Shown here one piece after another: positions 52,636 to 60,846 of a stretch of 64,000 bases of DNA (position 1 is the stretch's first letter; the number at the start of each line of letters is the position of its first letter). Below the pieces are notes generated by a model that worked only from the letters and a program-made list of their open reading frames with translations, was not told the DNA's origin and made no database searches. This DNA is from Dongia rigui (GTDB taxonomy: Bacteria > Pseudomonadota > Alphaproteobacteria > Dongiales > Dongiaceae), in assembly GCF_034044635.1 (NCBI RefSeq), contig NZ_JAXCLX010000001.1, forward strand, positions 868,001 to 932,000. Direction: 5' to 3'. Position numbers and translations under genes: made by a program.

Positions 52636-53327
52636 GCAGCTGGCCGGCTGTCGGGACCATAGGCACGCAGGAATACCTCGACCGCGCCATCGACCACTGT
52701 GTCGACCGACAGCGATTCCGGGTCATCGACGATCCCCAGCAGGACCTGCATGTAAAGCGGTCCGCGCACCATCTGGCAGAATTGCTCGGCGGCAAGGCGT
52801 GGGTTGTCGATCTTGAGATCGCCGTGGCCAACCGCCTCGGTCAGATATTGGGTGAGCAACCGCTTGAAGGTGCGCGGGCCGGTCTCGTAATAGCGCCGGG
52901 CGAGATCGGGGAAACGCGGCCCCTCCGCCACGATGACGCGATAGATCGCCATGGTGCGGGGCGCGGTGAGGAAACCGGCAATGGACCTGCCGATCCGGGT
53001 CAGCGCTGCCCGCATATCCATGGCATCGCGCACTTCCGGCATGACGTTCTCGGCATAGGACAGGCAGGCCGCGCGCACGATGGCGACGAACAACTGCTCC
53101 TTGCTTTGGAAATGGGCGTAGACGGTGGCCTTCGAGACGCCAGCGGTCTTGGCCACCTGGTCCATGCTCACGGCGCCGAAACCGTGCTCGGTGAAGAGTT
53201 TGGACCCTGCCTCCATGACCTGCGCGGCCTTGGCAGGCATTTCTTCCCCTGTCTCCGGGTCGCGCACATGCTCGAAGCAGGCGGCGGACGGGTCGGGGAT
53301 CGCTAAAGCGGCAATGGGCTTCGTCAT
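52632..53327 (-). CDS. TetR/AcrR-family repressor of the adjacent efflux operon
   Basis: 231 residues from ATG 53327 with GAGAAG upstream. An N-terminal extension of about 30 residues precedes the helix-turn-helix (AGSKLFTEHGFGAVSMDQVAKTAGVSKATVYAHFQSKEQLF). The C-terminal ligand domain is of AcrR-C type (IYRVIVAEGPRFPDLARRYYETGP). It is divergent from emrA/emrB-like genes, with two matching operator-like sites in the gap, so it very likely represses both the pump and itself. Confidence 0.93.
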   Translation of the reverse strand: MTKPIAALAIPDPSAACFEHVRDPETGEEMPAKAAQVMEAGSKLFTEHGFGAVSMDQVAKTAGVSKATVYAHFQSKEQLFVAIVRAACLSYAENVMPEVRDAMDMRAALTRIGRSIAGFLTAPRTMAIYRVIVAEGPRFPDLARRYYETGPRTFKRLLTQYLTEAVGHGDLKIDNPRLAAEQFCQMVRGPLYMQVLLGIVDDPESLSVDTVVDGAVEVFLRAYGPDSRPAA

Positions 53328-53343
53328 CAATTCTTCTCGAAAC

Positions 53344-53359
53344 TAGACTGATCGGTTCA
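53344..53359 (+). promoter_or_regulatory. TetR operator candidate 1
   Basis: TAGACTGATCGGTTCA, matching the reverse complement of site 2 at 13 of 16 positions. The core ACTGATCGGT is an imperfect palindrome. It lies 17 bp upstream of the tetR start codon, where binding would block its own transcription. Confidence 0.6.
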
Positions 53360-53406
53360 GTTTACCCTTGACAGGTAGGCCAAGGCAATCCATTTTCAAG
53401 GCGAAT

Positions 53407-53422
53407 TGAACTGGACAGTCTA
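53407..53422 (-). promoter_or_regulatory. TetR operator candidate 2
   Basis: Minus-strand TAGACTGTCCAGTTCA with a perfect ACTG-nn-CAGT palindromic core. It is about 120 bp upstream of the emrA-like start and in inverted orientation to site 1. An extra overlapping CTAGTCTAG follows at 53419–53427. Confidence 0.6.
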
Positions 53423-53543
53423 GTCTAGCCTTGTCAAAGGCCGGTCTGGCTCCGCCAAGGGGCGATTTGGGACCGCTGACAGACCCCGAAGCGACCCTCT
53501 CCGGCACGTGTTTGCCGGCAGAATTTGAATGAGGAATTGCCCC

Positions 53544-54641
53544 ATGCGCAAGTTGATCCTGCGATCCGTCGTCTCTCTCGCCGCCATCGCCGCCGTCTCC
53601 GGTGGCTGGTACTGGTGGCAGACCGCGCGCTTTATTGAATCGACCGACAATGCCTATGTCGAGGGCGACATCTCGATCATCAGCCCGCGCATCGAAGGCT
53701 ATGTGGCGGTGGTGGCAGTCGGCGACAACCAGGCGATCCGCGCTGGTGACGTCCTCCTCACCATCGAGGATTCCGATTTCCGCGCCAAGGTGGCCCAGAA
53801 GCAAGCCAACGTCGCCGGCGCCGAGGCCAGCCTTGCCACGATCGACAGCCAGATCACCTATCAGAACGCGCGCATCGCGCAGATGGTAGCGGCGCAAGGG
53901 TCGGCCGGTGCCGAACTCAACCGCGCCAGGCAGATGTTCGACCGCTACAAGAAGCTGGTCTCTGGCAAGATCATCGGCACGCAGGAAATGGATGACGCCA
54001 CCGCCGACAAGCTGAAGGCGGAAGCGGAATCGAGCCGTATCAATGCCGAACTGGTGGCCGAACGCGCGCAGATCGGCGTTCTCAACGCCAACCGTGCCGA
54101 AGCGGTGGCCAAGCTTGCCGAAGCCAAGGCGGAGCTGATGCTGGCGCAGAACGATCTCGACAAGACGGTCATCCGCGCGCCCATCGACGGCGTCATCGGC
54201 AACCGCGCCGTGCGCGTCGGCCAGTTCGTGAGCCCCGGCACCCAGCTTTTGTCGCTGGTCCCCAATGACGTCCATGTCGTTGCCAATTTCAAGGAAACGC
54301 AGATCGGCCACATGCAGCCGGGCCAGAAGGTGAAGGTCGAGATCGACGCCTTTCCGGGCCAGGAGCTCGAGGGCACGATCGACAGCTTCTCGCCGGCATC
54401 GGGTGCCGAATTCAGCCTGCTCCCGGCCGAGAACGCTACCGGCAACTTCACCAAGATCGTGCAGCGCGTCCCGGTCCGCATCGCCTTGCCGCAAGACTCG
54501 ACACTGCACGGCCTGCTGCGCCCCGGCCTGTCGGTCGAGGTGGCCGTTGACACCGCCACGGTCGCAGCACCCGCCCTGGCGCAGGCCGGCGGTTGGCTGT
54601 TCGGTGCGGCCAATGCGGCACCCAAGGCCAAGCAGCCGTAA
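53544..54641 (+). CDS. HlyD/EmrA-type membrane fusion protein
   Basis: 365 residues from ATG 53544, since GAGGA sits eight bases upstream; ATG 53529 would place that site inside the gene. One N-terminal helix (about 8–26) anchors it. The EmrA-like order follows: TDNAYVEGDISIISPRIEGYV, a long coiled coil (about 90–190), lipoyl half LDKTVIRAPIDGVIGNRAV, and a beta-barrel domain with VVANFKETQIGHMQPGQKV. It bridges the inner-membrane EmrB-type pump to an outer-membrane channel. No TolC gene is nearby. Confidence 0.93.
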   Translation: MRKLILRSVVSLAAIAAVSGGWYWWQTARFIESTDNAYVEGDISIISPRIEGYVAVVAVGDNQAIRAGDVLLTIEDSDFRAKVAQKQANVAGAEASLATIDSQITYQNARIAQMVAAQGSAGAELNRARQMFDRYKKLVSGKIIGTQEMDDATADKLKAEAESSRINAELVAERAQIGVLNANRAEAVAKLAEAKAELMLAQNDLDKTVIRAPIDGVIGNRAVRVGQFVSPGTQLLSLVPNDVHVVANFKETQIGHMQPGQKVKVEIDAFPGQELEGTIDSFSPASGAEFSLLPAENATGNFTKIVQRVPVRIALPQDSTLHGLLRPGLSVEVAVDTATVAAPALAQAGGWLFGAANAAPKAKQP

Positions 54642-54668
54642 CAAACGACCGAACAAGGCCTGACGATC

Positions 54669-56210
54669 ATGGAAAGACCGCTGACGAGCCGCGACTGGAT
54701 CGGCTTCATGACCATGGTCGTCGGCATGTTCATGGCGATCCTGGACATCCAGATCGTCTCAAGCTCGATCTCAGATATCCAGGCGGGCCTCGCCGCCAGT
54801 TCCGACGAGGCCAGCTGGATTCAGACGTCCTACCTCATCGCCGAAGTGGTGATGATCCCGCTCTCAGGCTTCCTCACGCGCCTGGTATCGACGCGGGTGC
54901 TGTTCACGATTTCCGCCGCCGGCTTCACTATCACCAGCATGCTCTGCGCCCTGGCGTGGGACATCAATTCGATGATCATCTTCCGCGCCCTGCAGGGCTT
55001 CATCGGCGGCGCGATGATCCCCACCGTCTTTGCCGCCTGCTACACCGTGTTTCCGCCGTCCAAACGCAACATGCTCTCGGTGCTGATGGGCCTCGTTGCC
55101 ACCATGGCGCCGACCTTGGGTCCGACGCTCGGCGGCTACATCACCGAGATTTCCAGCTGGCACTGGCTGTTCCTGGCCAACCTGCTGCCAGGCGCCATCG
55201 TCACCATCACCGTCTGGACCCTGGTTGATTTCGACAAGCCGGATTGGTCACTGCTGCCGGGCTTCGATTACCTGGGCCTTGCCTTCATGGCGATATTCCT
55301 GGGCTCGCTCGAATTCGTGCTGGAAGAAGGCCCGCGCGACGATTGGTTCGACGACCGGACGATCTTCACTTTCGCCGTCGTGGCAGCGATCGCCGGCGTG
55401 CTGTTTACCTGGCGCGTCTTGAGCTACCGTCAGCCCATCGTCGATATCCGCGCCTTCGCCAATCGGAACTTCCTGATCGGCTGTACCTTCAGCTTCATCA
55501 TCGGCATCGGCCTTTATGGCTCGACCTATCTGATGCCGCTGTTCCTTGGACGCGTGCGCGATTACACGGCGCTCGATATCGGCCTGGTCATGTTCGTGAC
55601 TGGCTGTTTCCAGTTCATGTCGGCGCCGATCGCCGGACGCCTTGCCGGCGTGCTCGATCCGCGACTGATGCTGGCCTTCGGCCTCGGCATGTTCGGCCTC
55701 GGCACGCATCTTCAATCCCTCATGACGTCGGAATGGGGCTTCTGGGAATTCTTCGTGCCGCAGGCCTGCCGCGGCTTCGCGCTGATGTTCCTGTTCATCC
55801 CCGTCAATGCCGCGGCTCTTGGCACGCTGCCGCCGGAGCGTATCAAGAATGCGAGCGGCCTTTACAACCTGATGCGCAATCTGGGTGGGGCCATCGGCCT
55901 TGCCGCCATCAACACGGTGCTGACCGAGCGCATGTCGCTGCACTGGACGCGCCTGGTCGAGAACATGCCGGCAGGCGACCCGGTGGTGCAGAGCTTCCTG
56001 GAAAATGCGCGTCACGGCATGGCTGGCGCCATGGGCAGCGTTGCCGAGAATGCCGCCATCAAGATGCTGGCCAACACGGTTTACATGCAGGCCGAGGTTT
56101 TGACGATGGCCGATGCCCAATTCCTGCTCAGCGCCATCTTCCTTGCCGCCATCGTCCTGGTGCCGATCATGCAACGCCCGCGCGGGGCACCTGCGGCCGC
56201 AGATCACTAA
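54669..56210 (+). CDS. DHA2-family MFS efflux pump, EmrB-type
   Basis: 513 residues with about 14 membrane helices. DHA2 signatures are visible: MAILDIQIVSSSISDIQAGLAAS, ASWIQTSYLIAEVVMIPLSGFLTR and LGPTLGGYI. It starts 28 bp after the emrA-like gene and forms with it a tripartite drug or organic-anion pump, under the divergent TetR protein. The substrate is not predictable. Its stop is followed by palindromic repeat copy B. Confidence 0.93.
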   Translation: MERPLTSRDWIGFMTMVVGMFMAILDIQIVSSSISDIQAGLAASSDEASWIQTSYLIAEVVMIPLSGFLTRLVSTRVLFTISAAGFTITSMLCALAWDINSMIIFRALQGFIGGAMIPTVFAACYTVFPPSKRNMLSVLMGLVATMAPTLGPTLGGYITEISSWHWLFLANLLPGAIVTITVWTLVDFDKPDWSLLPGFDYLGLAFMAIFLGSLEFVLEEGPRDDWFDDRTIFTFAVVAAIAGVLFTWRVLSYRQPIVDIRAFANRNFLIGCTFSFIIGIGLYGSTYLMPLFLGRVRDYTALDIGLVMFVTGCFQFMSAPIAGRLAGVLDPRLMLAFGLGMFGLGTHLQSLMTSEWGFWEFFVPQACRGFALMFLFIPVNAAALGTLPPERIKNASGLYNLMRNLGGAIGLAAINTVLTERMSLHWTRLVENMPAGDPVVQSFLENARHGMAGAMGSVAENAAIKMLANTVYMQAEVLTMADAQFLLSAIFLAAIVLVPIMQRPRGAPAAADH

Positions 56211-56214
56211 AAGA

Positions 56215-56318
56215 CCCCTCACCCCGACCCTCTCCCCACTTCGTGGGGCGAGGGAGTTTCCAGCGAGATCTGCTTTGAGCCCCTCGCCCCTCCGGGGAGA
56301 GGGGTTGGGGTGAGGGGC
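56215..56318. repeat. Palindromic intergenic repeat, copy B
   Basis: About 104 bp, beginning five bases after a stop codon, with ends CCCCTCACCCC and GGGGTGAGGGG and internal hairpins. Its reverse complement aligns along its length with copy A at 36641–36744 (both carry CTCTCCCCGGAGGGGCGAG and CTCCCTCGCCCC in the same order), diverging mainly in the central spacer. Confidence 0.85.
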
Positions 56319-56328
56319 CTCTCAACCG

Positions 56329-57618
56329 CTAAAAGGCCCGCTCTCCCAGCACATAGGTCGCAGCCACCGCGCGGTCGTCGCCGAGAATCATCAGCGCAAA
56401 GAGACGCTCGGCGAAGTCGCGGGCGATGTCGGCGCGGTGCTTCAGGATCGGGATGGCGGCAAAATCGAGCACGGTGAAATCCGCTTCCTTGCCGGGCATG
56501 AAATTGCCGATATGGGCATCGAGCGAGAGGGCCTCCGCGCCGCCCAAGGTGGCGAGGTAGAAGGCACGCCACGGATTGAGATGCTGGCCTTTGAGCTGCA
56601 GCACCTTATAGGCGTCCGCCATGACCTGGAGCATGGAGAGCGAGGTGCCGCCGCCGACATCGCTCGCCAAGCCGACGCGAATGCCGGCTGCCTTCGCCTG
56701 TTCGAAATCAAAGAGGCCGGACCCGATGAAGAGATTGGAGGACGGGCAGAAGGCGATGGCTGTGCGTGTTTCCGCCATCCGGGCGCGATCGGCCGCATCG
56801 GTATGGATGCAGTGGCCGTAAATGGCCCGCCCGCCGAGCAGGCCGAAATGGTCGTAAACATCAAGATAGGAACGCCGGTCGGGAAACAGTTCGTGCACCC
56901 ATTTGATCTCATGGACATTCTCGGCGAGATGTGATTGCAGATGCAGCCCCGGCACCTCATTGAAAAGACGTCCCGCCATCGCCAATTGCGCAGGCGTCGA
57001 TGTCGGCGCAAAACGCGGCGTCAGCGAATAGCCAAGACGCCCCTTGCCATGCCAGCGCTGGATGAGGTCCCGGCAATCGACCTCGGCACTGATGACATCG
57101 TCGCGCAGATAGCCCGGACAGTTGCGATCCATCAGGATCTTGCCGGCCAGCATGCGCATGTTACGGGCATCAGCTGCGGCGAAGAATGTTTCCGCCGATT
57201 GCTTGTGCACGGTCGGATAGACCGAGGCCGTGGTGGTGCCGCTGGCCAGCAGCCGGTCGAGAAACATATTCGCCATGCGGGCGCCGTGATCGGCGTCCTC
57301 GAAGCGCCGCTCCGACGGGAAGGTATAGCGCGTCAGCCAGTCGAGCAGCTGTGTTCCATAAGATGCAATCACATCAAGCTGCGCCGAATGCACATGGGTA
57401 TCGACGAAGCCCGGCAGGATCAGCTTGCCGCGGTGATCGACGATCTCGGTGCTTGGCGCCTGGTCCGCGCGCAAAGTCGCCGCATCGCCGACACGCATCA
57501 CCTTGCCGTTTTCGACCAGGAGAGCGCCGTCTTCGAACAGCTGCCAGCTGCCGGGGGCGGGTTCCGCACCGGGATCCGACAGGAAGTGCAAGACAGTACC
57601 GAGGAAGAGGCGTTGCAT
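56329..57618 (-). CDS. guaD: Guanine deaminase
   Basis: 429 residues from ATG 57618. GuaD hydrolyses guanine to xanthine, feeding xanthine dehydrogenase. Amidohydrolase metal motifs are complete: GFVDTHVHSAQLD, LQSHLAENVHEIKWV, YGHCIHTD and GLASDVGGGTSLSM, with the guanine-binding ALTP-type region as YSLTPRFAPT. It is 28 kb from the main purine block and alone on its strand, with an emrB-type gene converging on it. Complete and probably active. Confidence 0.93.
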   Translation of the reverse strand: MQRLFLGTVLHFLSDPGAEPAPGSWQLFEDGALLVENGKVMRVGDAATLRADQAPSTEIVDHRGKLILPGFVDTHVHSAQLDVIASYGTQLLDWLTRYTFPSERRFEDADHGARMANMFLDRLLASGTTTASVYPTVHKQSAETFFAAADARNMRMLAGKILMDRNCPGYLRDDVISAEVDCRDLIQRWHGKGRLGYSLTPRFAPTSTPAQLAMAGRLFNEVPGLHLQSHLAENVHEIKWVHELFPDRRSYLDVYDHFGLLGGRAIYGHCIHTDAADRARMAETRTAIAFCPSSNLFIGSGLFDFEQAKAAGIRVGLASDVGGGTSLSMLQVMADAYKVLQLKGQHLNPWRAFYLATLGGAEALSLDAHIGNFMPGKEADFTVLDFAAIPILKHRADIARDFAERLFALMILGDDRAVAATYVLGERAF

Positions 57619-57769
57619 GTCGTGCGACCCTAGCAATTCGTCATGGTACGCGAAGGCGTACCATCCACGGGTTTGTCGCAGCGAGGCACAATCCCGCTAA
57701 ATGAAACGCGTGGATGGGCGGCCTGCGCCGACCATGACGACGGAGACGAAGAATACGGCGAACAATCGC

Positions 57770-58462
57770 TCACGGATACCTGTTCTCCAGCACCAGGAAC
57801 CAGGGCCGATCCGCATTGGTGCCGAGGCGGCCATCGGCGCCCAGTTTGCGTTCGGATTTCGAGACCGAGTTGCGCACATTGCCGCCGATCGATTCAAGAA
57901 ACCCCGCGCCGACATGTACAACGATGTCGCAATGGAGTGTGGCACCCAAGGGCACGTCGTCATAGCGCGCGACCTTCTGTCCGGCCCGTGTGGCGCAGAT
58001 GAGATCGCCGGGTTGCGGGGCGTAATCGGCCGGCGGATGCGGCCGCCAATGGCTGTCATCAGCGCCGATGGCGGCACGCAGGTAACTGGCATGCGTGGCG
58101 GAAGCCGGCATCTCTTCCGGCGGGACGCCGGCCTGGGCCATCACCCAGGAGATGAAGGCCGCAGACCAGGGCTTGTCGCCATCGACGCCCGTCCAATCCT
58201 CGCCGATGCCGCGCCAGTATTTGGCAACCAGCGCCGAGCCCTTGCGGTCATCCTCCCAGACGCCGACGGGGTCGATGATTTCATGCCGGTCGGGTGCCCG
58301 ATAAACGGTCTGCCTGCCAAAGGCCTGCCATTCCTGATCAGCGAGGCGCAGGATGTTGCTGCGGATGTCGGCCGGCGGCGCCAGGTTGCGCGGCGGCAGA
58401 CTGGCACAGGCCGCCAGCGATAACGTGAGGATCAGGCGCGGCAGAAACCGGAAAACGTGCAT
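57770..58462 (-). CDS. DUF2272 lipoprotein
   Basis: 230 residues from ATG 58462; the longer frame to 59017 only shadows rlmH. A lipoprotein signal has lipobox SLAAC (Cys near residue 19). The DUF2272 core is WSAAFISWVMAQAGVPPEEMPASATHASYLRAA, YAPQPGDLICATRAG and HCDIVVHVG, which recalls amidase/CHAP-like cysteine folds. The enzymatic role is untested. It is divergent from rlmH across 93 bp. Confidence 0.85.
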   Translation of the reverse strand: MHVFRFLPRLILTLSLAACASLPPRNLAPPADIRSNILRLADQEWQAFGRQTVYRAPDRHEIIDPVGVWEDDRKGSALVAKYWRGIGEDWTGVDGDKPWSAAFISWVMAQAGVPPEEMPASATHASYLRAAIGADDSHWRPHPPADYAPQPGDLICATRAGQKVARYDDVPLGATLHCDIVVHVGAGFLESIGGNVRNSVSKSERKLGADGRLGTNADRPWFLVLENRYP

Positions 58463-58555
58463 TCGTAGGGCCACATCATTGAGCTTGGCCGATAGTCGTC
58501 GCACTATAGCCGCCTTCGCCACCACGACGCCACCGCCCGGAAAGCCGACACCTCC

Positions 58556-59026
58556 ATGAAGATTCGCATCATCGCGCTGGGCCGCGCCAAGGCCGGCCCC
58601 GAGAAATCGCTGGTCGAGACCTATATGAAGCGCCTCACCTGGCCCAGCGAGATCGTCGAGCTGGAGGCCAAGAAAGGCATCAGCGGTGCGGAACTGATGG
58701 CAGCCGAGGCCGATCTTATCGAGAAGGCGCTGAATGCCAAGGGCGGCGCAAAGCGCGTCATCATTGCCCTTGATGAACGCGGACAGAATCTCCCCAGCCG
58801 CGACTTCGCCAAGCGCATCACGGCACTGGGCAACCAGGGCTATAGCGAGATCACCTTCATCATCGGCGGCGCCGATGGCCTGGCGTCCGCCATTCGCGAC
58901 CGCGCCGGCCTGCTGCTTTCCTTCGGCGCCATGACATGGCCGCATATGCTGGTACGGGTGCTGCTGATGGAACAGATCTACCGCGCCCAGACCATCATCG
59001 CCGGACATCCCTATCATCGGGATTGA
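58556..59026 (+). CDS. rlmH: 23S rRNA pseudouridine-1915 N3-methyltransferase RlmH
   Basis: 156 residues, the normal RlmH size. It is a SPOUT-class enzyme that methylates pseudouridine 1915 in helix 69 using SAM on assembled ribosomes. The C-terminal knot is clear: LDERGQNLPSRDFAK, ITFIIGGADGL, FGAMTWPHMLVRVLLMEQIYRA and the final AGHPYHRD. It heads the housekeeping run that continues with gpmI after a 230 bp gap containing a REP-like repeat. Confidence 0.96.
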   Translation: MKIRIIALGRAKAGPEKSLVETYMKRLTWPSEIVELEAKKGISGAELMAAEADLIEKALNAKGGAKRVIIALDERGQNLPSRDFAKRITALGNQGYSEITFIIGGADGLASAIRDRAGLLLSFGAMTWPHMLVRVLLMEQIYRAQTIIAGHPYHRD

Positions 59027-59035
59027 AGGCCCCTG

Positions 59036-59120
59036 ATGTCGTCATCCCCGGGCGAAGAGCCGGGGATACACTGATTACCTGGAAAGACTGGCTGCCCTGG
59101 TCAAGCCCGGGCATGACGAA
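59036..59120. repeat. REP-like inverted repeat
   Basis: GTCATCCCCGGGC near 59041 and GCCCGGGCATGAC at 59105–59117 are inverted copies, with an internal short hairpin (CCCCGGGCGAAGAGCCGGGG, 59046–59065). Repeats ending in TCGTCATnCCCGGGC are widespread between genes in alphaproteobacteria. This family differs from copies A and B. Confidence 0.7.
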
Positions 59121-59256
59121 GAAGCTATTTGATAGGGTGTCAATTACCTGAATCAATTGAGTAATGTTCTGCCACCGCCGGCCCGTGCCACCGTCAACGC
59201 ACTGGCGAAAGGGACCTGTTCGGGTTACATCTGGGGCCACGCAACTTTCAGCCAAG

Positions 59257-60846
59257 ATGAGTTCCCGCCCGATGACCGACAAGCGCCCGAAACCCGTCGT
59301 CCTGTGCATTCTGGATGGTTGGGGGCATCGGCATGAGCATGAGGACAATGCCGTTGTCCTCGCCGACACGCCGAACTGGGACCGGCTGACGGCGGAAAAT
59401 CCCTGGAGCCTGGTCGACGCGTCGGAGCTTTATGTGGGTCTGCCCGAGGGCCAGATGGGCAATTCCGAGGTCGGCCACATGAATCTCGGTGCCGGCCGCG
59501 TCGTCATGCAGGACTTGCCGCGCATCGACCGCGCCATCGCCGACGGCTCGATCGCCAAGATTCCGGAACTGGAAGATTTCGTCACCAAGGTACGTGCCGC
59601 CAAGGGCGATGTGCAATTGCTGGGCCTGTTGTCGCCGGGCGGCGTGCATTCGCACCAGAACCACATGGTGGCCTTGTGCAAGATCCTGTCGGGCCTGGGC
59701 CTGGGCGTCGTTGTGCACGGCTTTCTTGATGGCCGCGATACGCCGCCCCAGAGCGCCAAGGGTTTCGTCGCCGATTTCGAGGCGAAGATTGCGAACCTGC
59801 CCAATGTGCGCATCGGCACGCTGGGCGGGCGCTATTACGCGATGGACCGCGACAAGCGCTGGGAACGGGTGACCCTGGCCTATGACGCCTTCCACGGCGA
59901 TGCACCGCGTGTCGCCACCGCGCAGGCCGCGATCGACGAAGGTTATGCGCGCGGCGAAACGGACGAGTTCATCAAGCCGACGCTCATCGGCAACTTTCCA
60001 GGCTTTCGCAATGGCGACGGGCTGCTGATGGCAAATTTCCGCGCCGACCGCGCGCGGCAATTGCTGACAACCCTCATCGATCCGGCGTTCAAGGATTTTG
60101 CGCGCAAGAAGGTGACGAGCTTCTCCGCGATCCTGGGCATGGTCGAGTATTCAGCCGAGCTTGCCAAGCTGATGCCCTGCCTGTTCCCGCCGGTGGAACT
60201 GACGCGCACCTTGGGCGAGATCATCGCCGACCATGGCATGACGCAGCTTCGCATAGCGGAGACCGAGAAATACGCCCATGTCACCTTCTTCTTCAACGGC
60301 GGCGAGGAAAGCCTCTTTCCCGGCGAGGAACGCATCCTGGTGCCGAGCCCCAAGGTTGCGACCTATGACCTGATGCCGGAAATGTCCGCCTATGAGCTGA
60401 CCGACAAGCTGGTCGAGGCGATCGGTTCGGGCAAGTTCGACCTCATCGTCGTCAACTACGCCAATGGCGACATGGTCGGCCACAGCGGCAATCTCAAGGC
60501 TGCGATGAAGGCCGTCGAAGTCGTCGACGCGTGCTTGGGCCGCGTGCGCGAGGCCGTCGTCAAACAAGGCGGCGCCCTGCTCATCACCGCCGATCACGGC
60601 AATTGCGAAATGATGAAGGACCCCATCACCGGCGAGCCGCACACCGCCCATACGCTCAACCGCGTGCCCTTCATCCTGGTCAATGCGCCGGCATGGGTCC
60701 ACAAGCTGCATGACGGGCGCTTGGCCGATGTGGCGCCGACCATCCTGGCACTGCTCGGCATCATCCAGCCCAAGGAGATGACCGGCCAGTCGCTGGTGAC
60801 GGATCCCGCACCAGACGGCCACAATGCCGGTGCGGCTTCGGCGTGA
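59257..60846 (+). CDS. gpmI: 2,3-bisphosphoglycerate-independent phosphoglycerate mutase
   Basis: 529 residues from ATG 59257; ATG 59272 is equally possible, and neither has a strong ribosome site. It interconverts 3- and 2-phosphoglycerate using two Mn ions and a phosphoserine. The first metal site is VVLCILDGWG, the nucleophile Ser70 is in GNSEVGHMN, and the second domain closes with NYANGDMVGHSG and TADHGNCEMM. The stop overlaps the next gene by four bases (GTGA), so the glycolytic gene is coupled to a cell-division gene. Confidence 0.95.
   Translation: MSSRPMTDKRPKPVVLCILDGWGHRHEHEDNAVVLADTPNWDRLTAENPWSLVDASELYVGLPEGQMGNSEVGHMNLGAGRVVMQDLPRIDRAIADGSIAKIPELEDFVTKVRAAKGDVQLLGLLSPGGVHSHQNHMVALCKILSGLGLGVVVHGFLDGRDTPPQSAKGFVADFEAKIANLPNVRIGTLGGRYYAMDRDKRWERVTLAYDAFHGDAPRVATAQAAIDEGYARGETDEFIKPTLIGNFPGFRNGDGLLMANFRADRARQLLTTLIDPAFKDFARKKVTSFSAILGMVEYSAELAKLMPCLFPPVELTRTLGEIIADHGMTQLRIAETEKYAHVTFFFNGGEESLFPGEERILVPSPKVATYDLMPEMSAYELTDKLVEAIGSGKFDLIVVNYANGDMVGHSGNLKAAMKAVEVVDACLGRVREAVVKQGGALLITADHGNCEMMKDPITGEPHTAHTLNRVPFILVNAPAWVHKLHDGRLADVAPTILALLGIIQPKEMTGQSLVTDPAPDGHNAGAASA

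Noticed and set aside
57770-59017. 415-residue minus-strand reading including the DUF2272 gene
   Set aside because: Only the part from ATG 58462 has a lipoprotein signal and domain; the upstream part is the shadow of rlmH.
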